DNA from: Bacteroidota bacterium
Lineage (GTDB): Bacteria > Bacteroidota > Bacteroidia > JACCXN01
Direction: 5' to 3'
Assembly (NCBI GenBank): GCA_013696965.1
Contig: JACCXN010000035.1
Location: 1 to 64,000 of the forward strand
DNA: 64,000 bases
Shown piece by piece: positions 16,175 through 25,056 of the stretch (position 1 is its first letter; the number at the start of each line of letters is the position of its first letter). The position numbers were made by a program, and so were the translations under genes. The notes beneath the pieces were generated by a model. That model was not told the origin of the DNA. It worked only from the letters and a program-made list of their open reading frames with translations, and made no database searches.

Positions 16175-18907
16175 ATGAAAAAGAAAATCGTTTTAGGCCT
16201 TTTGGGTCTTTTTGTATTGTTAATTGGAATAACAGTTTCCCTGCCTTTTATTTTCAAGGATAAAATAATTGCAAAAATAAAAACTGAGGCAAATAAAAAC
16301 CTCAAAGCTAAAGTTGATTTCAGTAAAGTTGAGCTAACCCTTATAAGCAGTTTTCCCAATTTCACGCTGGATCTGTATGATTTTAGTCTTATTGGGCTTG
16401 ATGAATTTGAAAACGATACACTCGCTTCAATTAAAACCCTTGGAATTACTATTGATATAATGAGTATCATAAAAGGCGATCAAATTAAAATCGTTTCTTT
16501 TTTAATGGATCAACCCTCCATTTTAGCTAAAGTTCTGGCTGATGGAAAAGCAAACTGGGATATAGCCCTTGAGGATTCCACAACTCCAGTTGAATCAGAA
16601 GATCCTACAGAGTTTAAAGCTTCTTTAAATAGTTATGAAATAATCAATGGAAAAATTGTTTACGATGACATCCCTGGTAATATGTATGCCGAATTAATTG
16701 GATTTAACCATAAGGGAAGCGGTGATTTTACCCAGGATAATTTTATTTTGGAAACCATCACTAACATTGATCAACTTACATACAAATCAGATGGGGTAAA
16801 AATGTTAAACAAGGTTAAAACTACTTTTAAAGCCGATCTTGATATGGATATGAAGAACATGAAATTCACATTCAAAGAAAATGAAGTTCAGCTAAACGAG
16901 TTGTTTATGGGCTTTGACGGATGGGTTTCCATGCCAACAGATGATATTGACATGGATATTACATTTTTTGCTAAAAAGACTGAATTTAAAAATATTCTTT
17001 CTCTTGTTCCTGCCGTTTATTCCAATGATTTTGCTTCGGTTAAAACATCAGGAACACTTTCCCTGGATGGTTTTGTGAAAGGAAAATACAATGAAACTAC
17101 TATGCCTGGATTTGGAACAAAATTGCTTGTTGAAAATGCCATGTTTCAATATCCTGATCTTCCTAAAGCAGTTACTAACATTAATATTAATCTAGTGGTT
17201 GATAATAAAACCGGGGTTCCTGATCATACTATCGTTAACTTAAAACGATTTTATATGGAAATGGCTGAAAATCCTTTTGAAATGAAAATGCTTGTAACCA
17301 CTCCTGTTTCAGATGCCAATATTGATGGTGTAATTAAAGGAAAGGTACTTCTTAGCAGTATAAAAGATATTGTGCCTTTAGAGCAGGGCGAAAGCATGAA
17401 TGGTACAATTGTGGCCGATATTACCATGAAAGGACGAATGTCTTCAATAGAAAAAGAGCAATATGACCAGTTTAACCTTGCCGGAACATTAATGGCAGTT
17501 GACATGGAATATAAAAGCAACGATACACCTTATGATGTTTTTATCAATAAAGCTTATCTTAATTTCTCTCCAAAATTTGTTGAACTTTCCACTTTTGAAT
17601 CAAAAATTGGCAAGAGCGATATTAATGCAAGTGGTAAGATTACGCATTTCATTGAATACATGTTCAAAGATGAAACCCTGGATGGTGTATTTGCGATGAA
17701 TTCCAGATTAATGGATCTTAATGAATTTATGGCAGAGAGTGAAACACCCACAGCTTCCCAACCAACAAAAACCCCAACAGAGCAAGTACCAATGAGTGTT
17801 ATTGAAGTGCCTGGTAATATTAATTTTTTGTTTACTGCTGCAATTTCTAAAATGCTATACGATAATATGGAAATGGAAAATGTAACTGGTTCTATTAAGA
17901 TAGCAGATAAGATGGTGGATATGAATAACCTGCGCATGAATATGCTGGGTGGAGCAATGGTAGTGAATGGAAGTTATGAAACAAAAGACCTTACTAAACC
18001 AGGTATTGCATTCTCCCTTGATATTCAAAATTTTGACATTCAAAAAACTGTTCTGACTTTTAATACTGTTGAAAAACTTGCCCCGGTTGCTAAAAACAGC
18101 CACGGTAAATTTTCAACCAGCATGACTGTAAAAGGTATACTAGACGATAAAATGGAACCTGTACTGAATACACTTAATGGCGGTGGTAAACTATCTACAG
18201 GAAATGTGGTTGTTACCAATTTTGAGCCCATAAGTAAAATGGCTGATGCCCTGAAAATGGAGCAGTATAAGAAATTAGCCCTCAATGATGTTAATCTTTC
18301 CTTTGAATTTAAAGAGGGAAAGGTTGTAGTGGAACCCTTTGATATTAAAATAGGGAATACAAATGCAAGGGTAGGAGGGAGCACCGGTTTTGACCAAACC
18401 ATTAATTATACATGGAATCTTGATGTGCCTCGCTCTGAATTTGGTGGGGCTGCAAATACTGCTTTAGCCGGACTTGTTTCCCAGGCAAAAGCTAAAGGAG
18501 CAAATGTTGATTTAGGCGACAGGATAAAAGTTGATGTGCTTGTTGGTGGAACTGTAACTGCTCCTACAATTAAAGTTGGATTAAAAGATATGGCAGATAA
18601 TCTTGCTTCAGGTTTAAAAGATAAAGCAAAAGAAGAATTGGATAAGAAAAAAGCAGAACTTGAAGCCAAAGCACGTGAAGAGGCTGATAAACTTAAAAAG
18701 AACGCCCAAGACAAGGTAAATGCAGAAACCGACAAAGCCAAAGCAGCTGCCCAGGCAGAAGCAGACAAGGCTAAAACAGAGGCGGAAGCAAAAGTTAAAG
18801 CAGAGGCTGATAAAATTAAAGCAGAGGCTGATCGTAAAAAACAGGAAGCTGAAGACAAAGCCAAGGAGGAAGCAAAAAAGAAACTGAAAGGTTTAATTAA
18901 ACCTTAA
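16175..18907 (+). CDS. AsmA-like inner-membrane-anchored protein
   Basis: The 910-residue protein has an N-terminal transmembrane helix (IVLGLLGLFVLLIGITVSLPF) and the AsmA N-terminal domain (LKAKVDFSKVELTLISSFPNF), then long beta-rich repeats. The AsmA_2-like C-terminal region is around residues 660-800 (KGILDDKMEPVLNTLNGGG, VVEPFDIKIGNTNARVGG). AsmA/TamB/YhdP proteins are proposed to bridge the periplasm and move phospholipids to the outer membrane. The last 110 residues are an Ala/Lys/Glu-rich coiled coil, an unusual ending for AsmA; it may extend the bridge or contact peptidoglycan. A Rho-independent terminator follows. Confidence 0.85.
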   Translation: MKKKIVLGLLGLFVLLIGITVSLPFIFKDKIIAKIKTEANKNLKAKVDFSKVELTLISSFPNFTLDLYDFSLIGLDEFENDTLASIKTLGITIDIMSIIKGDQIKIVSFLMDQPSILAKVLADGKANWDIALEDSTTPVESEDPTEFKASLNSYEIINGKIVYDDIPGNMYAELIGFNHKGSGDFTQDNFILETITNIDQLTYKSDGVKMLNKVKTTFKADLDMDMKNMKFTFKENEVQLNELFMGFDGWVSMPTDDIDMDITFFAKKTEFKNILSLVPAVYSNDFASVKTSGTLSLDGFVKGKYNETTMPGFGTKLLVENAMFQYPDLPKAVTNININLVVDNKTGVPDHTIVNLKRFYMEMAENPFEMKMLVTTPVSDANIDGVIKGKVLLSSIKDIVPLEQGESMNGTIVADITMKGRMSSIEKEQYDQFNLAGTLMAVDMEYKSNDTPYDVFINKAYLNFSPKFVELSTFESKIGKSDINASGKITHFIEYMFKDETLDGVFAMNSRLMDLNEFMAESETPTASQPTKTPTEQVPMSVIEVPGNINFLFTAAISKMLYDNMEMENVTGSIKIADKMVDMNNLRMNMLGGAMVVNGSYETKDLTKPGIAFSLDIQNFDIQKTVLTFNTVEKLAPVAKNSHGKFSTSMTVKGILDDKMEPVLNTLNGGGKLSTGNVVVTNFEPISKMADALKMEQYKKLALNDVNLSFEFKEGKVVVEPFDIKIGNTNARVGGSTGFDQTINYTWNLDVPRSEFGGAANTALAGLVSQAKAKGANVDLGDRIKVDVLVGGTVTAPTIKVGLKDMADNLASGLKDKAKEELDKKKAELEAKAREEADKLKKNAQDKVNAETDKAKAAAQAEADKAKTEAEAKVKAEADKIKAEADRKKQEAEDKAKEEAKKKLKGLIKP

Positions 18908-18965
18908 ATTAATTAGGGAGCAATAATTTTTAAATTCCCTGAATAATTAAATTTGTTTTTCAAAC

Positions 18966-18999
18966 AAAAGAGCCTGCAGGTTAAATTGCAGGCTCTTTT
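18966..18999 (+). terminator. Rho-independent terminator after the AsmA-like gene
   Basis: A 13-bp perfect stem (AAAAGAGCCTGCA at 18966-18978 with its complement at 18987-18999), an 8-nt loop and a following T run form a textbook terminator 58 nt after the stop codon. Confidence 0.85.
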
Positions 19000-19072
19000 T
19001 TATAAAACTATTTTTACTTTTTATTTCAAGCTTCAACAGTCAAAGGTGCTGTTATAGTCAGTGCTTTATGTT

Positions 19073-19204
19073 TTATTCTATCAATAACTTTCCTGTTGCA
19101 ATAACATTGCCAGAACCACCGTAGGTTTTTTGAAAAGTTGTCTGTGCATTGATTCTCAAGCCAACAAAGGCGAGCAAAATTGTCAAGAGTAGTTTTGTTT
19201 TCAT
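19073..19204 (-). pseudogene. Remnant of a secreted repeat protein: signal peptide and first residues only
   Basis: A 43-residue frame begins MKTKLLLTILLAFVGLRINA, a good Sec signal peptide ending in INAQ, followed by TTFQKTYGGSGN. TF-x-KTYGGS is the usual start of large T9SS-exported beta-propeller-like proteins of Bacteroidota. The frame then stops after about 13 more residues. It looks like the 5' stump of a deleted surface-protein gene. The rest of the 18908-19307 interval holds only the terminator and A+T-rich sequence. Confidence 0.55.
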
Positions 19205-19307
19205 CTTATTTTATTTTTAATTCTTGTCGTTGTCAAAATGTGACTAATTGTCTGCCGAGAAATTGTCTGCCTGTCTTTTTTAGCATTGGCTATAACTAGT
19301 TAAATTT

Positions 19308-20285
19308 TCAACTTCCCTTCCTGGGGTTGAAAATCTCGGCCATCATACAGCGGGCGCTGCCTCCTCCATACTTTTCTATATGGCTGATGTCGGCATAAAA
19401 TATGGTTGCTTGGGCTTCAATTTTATTTATTTGATCAACAGTCAATGATTCATAACCTTGTTTGGACATTACCAGCAAAGGTTTTCCTGTTGTGGTTTTT
19501 AATTCCAACATATTTCCTGCAAAATTCAGCATTTGTTTAAGGCTAATTTCAACAATTGTTTTTCCTGTGGCAAGTAAAGAATTAAGTAAATTTTCCTTTT
19601 CCTTTTCATTTGAAATAGATTCAAGGCAGGCAATAGCAATTTTTTCACCCACTGCCATTAAAACATTTGTATGGTAAATGGGAACATCATTTTGATCAAA
19701 AGCCTGGAAACAAATTGAAGTATAGCCCAAATGCGCACAAAATAATTCGAGTACCTCCGGACTGGTCCGTGTTGAAAGGCAGGCATAAACTATTTTATTT
19801 TGCCTATCAAGAATCATACTCCCCGTTCCCTCTAAGTATTTATCTTGCTTTTCAAAATAACTGAGATCGATGATTTCTGAAATTTCAAAACCATATTCAG
19901 ATTCAAGTGCGCTAATGATTTGTGTTTTTCTTTCCAGCCGCCTGTTATGGGCTTCCATTGGATAAAGAACAATTCTTCCATCTTCATGAAAAGTAATCCA
20001 GTTATTTGGAAATATTGAATCCGGTGTGTAAGGCGAAGGGGTATCATTAAAAGTGATGACTTCCATACCTGATTTTTTTAATCCCTCCACAAAATCATCG
20101 AACTCCTGCAATGCTTTTTCCTGAATTGTTTTTGCCCCTTGTGGCTCGGGAGCAACCTGGAAAGCATTTGTTAACGCAGTTTGTTCATTGTAACCAAAGT
20201 TTAGCGGGCGTATCATTAATACAGTAGATGTTGTCTGTCTTTGAAATCCCTTATCCTTTAATTCCTGCTTACCTTTGTAATTCAT
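19308..20285 (-). CDS. CtlX-type hydrolase of the guanidine-modifying (arginine deiminase) superfamily
   Basis: The 325-residue protein resembles citrulline-utilisation hydrolase CtlX and dimethylarginine hydrolases. It has TPDSIFPNNWITFH (the substrate-binding Asp and Asn region), LEGTGSMILDR, the catalytic His in YHTNVLMAVGEKIAI, and the nucleophile Cys313 in GGGSARCMMAEIF near the C-terminus. Members act on C-N bonds of citrulline- or arginine-like compounds through a covalent thiouronium intermediate. The substrate is inferred from the family. It lies 43 nt downstream of another enzyme of the same superfamily on the same strand. Confidence 0.85.
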   Translation of the reverse strand: MNYKGKQELKDKGFQRQTTSTVLMIRPLNFGYNEQTALTNAFQVAPEPQGAKTIQEKALQEFDDFVEGLKKSGMEVITFNDTPSPYTPDSIFPNNWITFHEDGRIVLYPMEAHNRRLERKTQIISALESEYGFEISEIIDLSYFEKQDKYLEGTGSMILDRQNKIVYACLSTRTSPEVLELFCAHLGYTSICFQAFDQNDVPIYHTNVLMAVGEKIAIACLESISNEKEKENLLNSLLATGKTIVEISLKQMLNFAGNMLELKTTTGKPLLVMSKQGYESLTVDQINKIEAQATIFYADISHIEKYGGGSARCMMAEIFNPRKGS

Positions 20286-20328
20286 TTTCTATTGTTAAAA
20301 TCGTGTTTTTCATTGGAGTTCATCTGAT

Positions 20329-21648
20329 TCAGGCCCGTTCAAGGTATTTTTTTATGCAATGCAAGGAACCTGAATTTTCAATAAAAGGATGAAAATCCCC
20401 AAGCGAAATTACTTTAAAACCTAAATCTTTCCATATTTTTTTATTGTAATCATCTGTTTTTTTTAATTCTTTCCAATTACCATAACCATAGGTGGGAAGC
20501 CAAACCGTTTTAATTTCATAATTAATTATTTCAACAAGTGCATTGTTGCTGGTTGCAAAGTACCAGGTTCTTAACTTTTCTTTTTCATCATCAAAATAAA
20601 TCAAGGGCAGGGGATTACGAATTACTTCAAACCCGGCTTTTATAAGGTTATTTGCAATGTTATCAAATAGCTCTGTCATGGCATAAGAAAGAACGGGTAA
20701 ATTTATTAATTCTGAAGCCAGTTTTGGATCCCCAACTAATATTCTGTACTTTCCATTTTCTGATCTTCCCGCGAGTGTTAAAAACATATCTATATGGAAA
20801 ATTGGCTGAACAGTTCCTCCTTCATTTTTCCGGTAATAATATTGTTTCCACCGCTCACCTTTATACTCAAAGTCACTTTCCTTGCTGGATGGAACCGGAA
20901 GTGTACAGCCAACATAAATTATCTTTCGGGTTCTATCTAAATACTTCTTGTATAAACGTGTTATAAGTTTCGATTTGGATTCTCCTTTTTTAGAAATAAC
21001 CATACTACTTATGTATTTCAGGGATATTATAGGATGATCAGCTCCTATTAAAAAAAAATCATCTCCCACAAGAATGTTTCCTCCCTCAAAATACAATGGA
21101 ATCTGGGTTCTTCCCCATTTAAGGTCCTTTGCAACAAAGTCAGCAATAAAACCATCCTCCCAACGTGGAAAAGAATGAGGTTCTATAAAATAACTTTTAT
21201 TGCTTACAGCGTCCTTAACAATGGCGTAGGCATCCTCAGCCCAAATAGTGAAATTTATGTAATCCGGAAATTCAATTAATCTAACTTGCTTGCCCATTTT
21301 TTTTTCTAGCATCCAGGCATTTAAAAACGCATGACAACCGTTTTGGGCAAGGATAATAATTTCTGTATGTTCCGGAAGTTTTTGAAATAACTCACTATAA
21401 ACTGCCCAGTGTGGATTATCATCTCCTTCAATAATATAGTAGGGTATTGTGAAAAGTATTTTTTTGATTTTTCCCTCTGCACTGCTAACCAAGCTTGGGT
21501 GCTTGGGTTTTTTATCCAGATATTCATCTAAAAACAACAAGGAAAAAGCTCTTTTTTCCAATGATTTTTCAGAAACGTCATGCCAGGTGTGTGAAACAAC
21601 GGCATCAACATCTTTGAAATGGCGTATTTTTAGTGGTAGTTCCTCCAT
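20329..21648 (-). CDS. Agmatine deiminase / peptidylarginine deiminase-like enzyme
   Basis: The 439-residue protein carries the guanidine-modifying triad region of the PAD_porph/agmatine deiminase family: IWAEDAYAIV (first acidic region), LYFEGGNILVGDD, the catalytic-His region FHIDMFLTLAG, and the nucleophile Cys431 in NSGSLHCIKKYLE. The family normally hydrolyses a guanidino group to a ureido group plus ammonia. The open frame extends to an ATG at 21780, but that extension lies across the terminator of the upstream E1 gene, so ATG 21648 (MEELPLKIRHFKDVDAVV) is taken as the start. No signal peptide or T9SS tail is present, so it is cytoplasmic, unlike secreted P. gingivalis PPAD. The exact substrate is unknown. 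Confidence 0.75.
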   Translation of the reverse strand: MEELPLKIRHFKDVDAVVSHTWHDVSEKSLEKRAFSLLFLDEYLDKKPKHPSLVSSAEGKIKKILFTIPYYIIEGDDNPHWAVYSELFQKLPEHTEIIILAQNGCHAFLNAWMLEKKMGKQVRLIEFPDYINFTIWAEDAYAIVKDAVSNKSYFIEPHSFPRWEDGFIADFVAKDLKWGRTQIPLYFEGGNILVGDDFFLIGADHPIISLKYISSMVISKKGESKSKLITRLYKKYLDRTRKIIYVGCTLPVPSSKESDFEYKGERWKQYYYRKNEGGTVQPIFHIDMFLTLAGRSENGKYRILVGDPKLASELINLPVLSYAMTELFDNIANNLIKAGFEVIRNPLPLIYFDDEKEKLRTWYFATSNNALVEIINYEIKTVWLPTYGYGNWKELKKTDDYNKKIWKDLGFKVISLGDFHPFIENSGSLHCIKKYLERA

Positions 21649-21719
21649 TTTTGTGTAATCAAGTTTTATAAACCTTAATTTACGAAAATACCAGAGGATA
21701 AAAAAGTGTTTAAAAACAA

Positions 21720-21746
21720 ACAAGCTGCATTTGTCTTGCAGCTTGT
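21720..21746 (-). terminator. Rho-independent terminator of the E1 dehydrogenase gene
   Basis: On the minus strand, a perfect 10-bp stem (ACAAGCTGCA and TGCAGCTTGT, arms at 21720-21729 and 21737-21746) with a 7-nt loop is followed by TTGTTTTTAAA. It lies 57 nt after the E1 stop and shows that the next gene does not begin upstream of it. Confidence 0.8.
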
Positions 21747-21802
21747 CTGGAAGGATAAAAAAATAATTTTCGGGGTTCATCTAGCCCCCTTTAAACATAA
21801 AA

Positions 21803-24232
21803 TTAGTAAATGGCGGGAAACTTTAAAGGGTTAACTTCACTCATCAAAGCATAAACAATATCAAAAACATCGTCAATACCAGGTTTTGAAAAATAATCAC
21901 CATCTGTACCATAAGCAGGCCTGTGATTTTTTGCTGTTAAGGTTCTTGGTGCTGAATCCAAAAATTTATAAGCCTCTTGTTTCTCTAAAATTTGTTGAAG
22001 AATAAAACCAGAGGCCCCACCTTCTACATCCTCATCCAATATTACAAGCCTGTTTGTTTTTTTAACCGATTCCACCAGGGATTGAGATATATCAAAAGGC
22101 AACAAGGTTTGTACATCAATTACCTCTACTGATATTCCTGATTCTAAAAGGTTTTTAGCCGCATCCAGTGCAATTCTGCAACATGAACCATAAGTAACCA
22201 GGGTAACATCCGATCCTTCATTTAATACCTCGGGAACTCCAAGGGGAATTTTAAACTCACCAAAATTAGCAGGCTTATTTTCTTTTAACCTGTATCCATT
22301 AAGTGGTTCAATAACAATTGCAGGATCATCTCCTTGTAAAAGTGTGTTGTAAAATCCTGCTGCCTGAGTCATGTTTCTTGGTACACAAACATAAATTCCT
22401 CTTAGTGCGCCAACAATCATTCCCATAGGAGAGCCGGAATGCCAAATGCCTTCCAGGCGATGTCCTCTGGTACGAATAATTAAAGGAGCTTTTTGTCCTC
22501 CCTTTGTTCTGTATTGAAGTGTGGCTAAATCATCACTTAATATTTGCAATGCATACAAAAGGTAGTCAAGGTATTGAATTTCTGCTATTGGGCGCAAACC
22601 ACGCATGGCCATTCCTATACCCTGCCCAATAATAGTCGCTTCTCGTATTCCTGTATCAGAAACCCTTATTTCACCATACTTTGCCTGTAGTCCCTCTAAT
22701 CCTTGATTAACACCTCCAATTTTACCTGCATCTTCACCAAAAATAAGCACTTCAGGATATTTTGTCAATATAGAGTCAAAGTTATCACGAAGAATTTCTC
22801 TTCCATCTACTTGTTCCGATTCATTGTATTCAACTTTCAGCGCTTTTACTTTTAAGGCAGAAGTTCCCGATTCGCTATACAAACAGGAGTTGTAGCGTTC
22901 ATAGCAGTCCTGGTTTGCCTTTTTAAGCCAATGATTTAAATTAGCTCTATTGGAATTTGCGGATTCCTCCCGTGTTAATCGGAGCACCTTTCTTACTGCT
23001 GAAAATATATCTTTTCTGGAAGGATCAATACTTGATGCCAGCTCTTTTTTAATTTGTGAAATTGTATCCCCTTTTGAACTGGAGGTAATAATTTGTTCAA
23101 GTAAGCCATTTACCTCCGTAACTTCATTTTTTATTGGTTCCAGGTAAGCCTGCCATGCTGCATTTTTAGCCTCTCTTACAACTTTTCTTGCTTCTGATTC
23201 TAGGGAGTCCAGAATTTGGGGTGTTGCAATGGACTGTTCAATCATCCATTCGCGCATTTTTTTAATGCAATCGTATTCAGCCTCCCATTGGAGTCTTTCT
23301 TTTGATTTGTATCTTTCGTGTGAACCGGAAGTAGAATGGCCCTGTGGTTGTGTTACTTCCTCCACATGGATTAATACAGGAACATGTTCATTCCTGCAAA
23401 CATCTATGGCTTCCTCATAAGTATTAATTAAATCAGCATAATTCCATGCCTTTACTTTGAAAATTTCATATCCGTTGGTTCCTTGTTCACGCTGAAACCC
23501 CGATAGTATACCTGAAATGCTTTCTTTTGTAGTTTGGTATTTTTTAGGCACAGAAATTCCATGGCCATCATCCCAGACAGAGATAGCCATAGGCACTTGC
23601 AAAACACCAGCTGCATTAAATGTTTCCCAAAACAAGCCCTCCGAAGTGCTGGCATCACCAATGGTACCGAAAGCAACTTCATTTCCTCCTGTAGTAAATT
23701 TGCTGAAATCCTTAAGATCCTTGTTATTCCTGTATACCTTTGATGCCTGAGCCAGCCCTAATAACCGTGGCATTTGGCCAGCGGTAGGAGAAATATCGGC
23801 AGATGAATTTTTCATTTTTGAAATTTCTTTCCAACTACCATCTGCATTAAGACTTCTGGTGGCATAATGTCCATTCATTTGTCTTCCGCCTGAGGCCGGT
23901 TCTGCTTCAATATCCGTATGTGCATAAAGTTGAGCAAAAAACTGTTGAAGAGTTAATTCTCCAATGGCCATCATAAAGGTTTGATCGCGGTAATAACCAG
24001 AGCGAAAATCACCATTTTTGAATTGTTTTGCCATAGCAATTTGAGGAATTTCCTTGCCATCTCCGAATATTCCAAATTTTGCCTTTCCTGTAAGCACTTC
24101 CTTTCTTCCCATTAAACTAGCTTCACGACTTTCTATGGCTATCCTATAATCATTCAATATTATTTGTTGTAATTCCTCTCTTGAGAATTCTTTTACATCT
24201 GCTACGCTTTCTGTTGCTTTAGTTGTGGCCAT
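21803..24232 (-). CDS. 2-oxoacid dehydrogenase E1 component, alpha and beta subunits fused
   Basis: The enzyme decarboxylates a 2-oxoacid with thiamine diphosphate and passes the acyl group to an E2 lipoyl domain. The 809-residue chain joins an alpha part (about residues 1-420) and a beta part (470-809). In the alpha part the TPP site starts at GDASTSEG (residues 192-199) and ends in WDDGHGIS, where the classic asparagine pair is replaced by Asp residues. The beta part has VLIFGEDAGKIGGVNQGL, RVSDTGIREATIIGQGIG and PAIVIEPLN. Its fused form matches Bacteroidota branched-chain 2-oxoacid (2-oxoisovalerate) E1 enzymes more than pyruvate E1. It is transcribed alone, with no E2 or E3 gene in the window. 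Confidence 0.88.
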   Translation of the reverse strand: MATTKATESVADVKEFSREELQQIILNDYRIAIESREASLMGRKEVLTGKAKFGIFGDGKEIPQIAMAKQFKNGDFRSGYYRDQTFMMAIGELTLQQFFAQLYAHTDIEAEPASGGRQMNGHYATRSLNADGSWKEISKMKNSSADISPTAGQMPRLLGLAQASKVYRNNKDLKDFSKFTTGGNEVAFGTIGDASTSEGLFWETFNAAGVLQVPMAISVWDDGHGISVPKKYQTTKESISGILSGFQREQGTNGYEIFKVKAWNYADLINTYEEAIDVCRNEHVPVLIHVEEVTQPQGHSTSGSHERYKSKERLQWEAEYDCIKKMREWMIEQSIATPQILDSLESEARKVVREAKNAAWQAYLEPIKNEVTEVNGLLEQIITSSSKGDTISQIKKELASSIDPSRKDIFSAVRKVLRLTREESANSNRANLNHWLKKANQDCYERYNSCLYSESGTSALKVKALKVEYNESEQVDGREILRDNFDSILTKYPEVLIFGEDAGKIGGVNQGLEGLQAKYGEIRVSDTGIREATIIGQGIGMAMRGLRPIAEIQYLDYLLYALQILSDDLATLQYRTKGGQKAPLIIRTRGHRLEGIWHSGSPMGMIVGALRGIYVCVPRNMTQAAGFYNTLLQGDDPAIVIEPLNGYRLKENKPANFGEFKIPLGVPEVLNEGSDVTLVTYGSCCRIALDAAKNLLESGISVEVIDVQTLLPFDISQSLVESVKKTNRLVILDEDVEGGASGFILQQILEKQEAYKFLDSAPRTLTAKNHRPAYGTDGDYFSKPGIDDVFDIVYALMSEVNPLKFPAIY

Positions 24233-24465
24233 ATAAAATAAAAGTATCTGTTATTTGCTTAATTTGCGAAGATACTAATTTATCAACTTTTTTTAAAAAA
24301 AAATTTCCCCCTCAATATAGGTTCATGCCTTAGGCCTGCATAAGTGATTATTTACAGATTGTTCAAAAGAACAATAATGGATATTTAATTTTTTTTTTGT
24401 TTTTTTTATTAGATGGTTTTTTGAAGAGCATTATTTTAATGTTTTTCTGTAAGTGTAATTAAAAT

Positions 24466-24810
24466 TTAGGGGTTATATACTCGGCTAAATGTTATAGGGC
24501 GTTTTCTATTTTTTTTTCGTTTAATCGTCCGTTTTTTCAAGAGCCTGTATGAATGATAAACAGTTAAATTTTCAATTCTCTCTTTAGTTAAAACTCTATA
24601 TAATATTCTGTATAATCCTACAATTATTTCTCTTATATTTTTATCGTTTAATTCTGGAACAATTCGACCTGCTTTAGGAAATTCTTCCAAAGTTCTTGCT
24701 GCTTCGAAAAAATCAGGGATCTGGATTTGAGCGTAATTTTCCGAATCCTTAGCTATGAGCAATGTTTTCGATGTCTTCGATAGATTGAATTGTCCAATTA
24801 CTTCAACCAT
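24466..24810 (-). pseudogene. ParE/RelE-type toxin with two compensating frameshifts
   Basis: Residues from about 20 onward are a ParE/RelE toxin: IAKDSENYAQ, FPKAGRIVPE and NIREIIVGLYRILYRVL, ending in TVYHSYRLLKK. The first five residues MVEVI also fit, but residues 6-19 (GQFNLSKTSKTLL) do not. The missing segment WTIQSIEDIENIAH is encoded at 24755-24796 in another frame of the same strand, so one small indel shifts the frame and a second restores it. The resulting 114-residue frame is intact but has a scrambled first helix, and an extra basic tail (KRKKNRKRP). The antitoxin remnant overlaps it by 13 nt. It is probably inactive unless the indels are sequencing errors. Confidence 0.7.
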
Positions 24811-24974
24811 TTCTTCAATCGAGTTTTTGCTTCAGAAGTTGTTAATGTTTCACCTTTTCGACTTTGTTCTATACCAATTTCTACTTTTTGAAGTAGAATA
24901 ATACGCTCAATGACTTCTTCAGCGGAGAATGTGTCAGGTAAATCTTTTATTGTCTGTAAAACTTTTTTCTTGTC
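24798..24974 (-). pseudogene. Remnant of the cognate antitoxin, start codon lost
   Basis: This frame reads DKKKVLQTIKDLPDTFSAEE, then VIERIILLQKVEIGIEQSRK and TTSEAKTRLKKWLK, the layout of the short antitoxins paired with ParE/RelE toxins in Bacteroidota. Its stop at 24798-24800 overlaps the toxin ATG. The frame is open upstream to a TAG at 25047-25049 but contains no ATG, GTG or TTG, and it runs through a locally G+C-rich stretch (about 24995-25020) that looks foreign to the family. The antitoxin has therefore lost its original start. Confidence 0.65.
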
Positions 24975-25056
24975 TAGTATAGCACAAAATTTAATTCCTA
25001 CGCTGGGCGGGGTATGGGTATAATCCTGCTTTTCCTTGAAGGTTTTCTAGATTTTT

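Noticed and set aside
18406-18864. 152-codon minus-strand frame, Ala/Ser-rich
   Set aside because: It is the mirror of the Ala/Lys/Glu coiled coil of the AsmA-like gene; such frames arise from biased codons.
23452-23750. Several 70-codon frames on both strands within the E1 gene
   Set aside because: All lie within the conserved TPP region of the fused E1 and show no independent signal.
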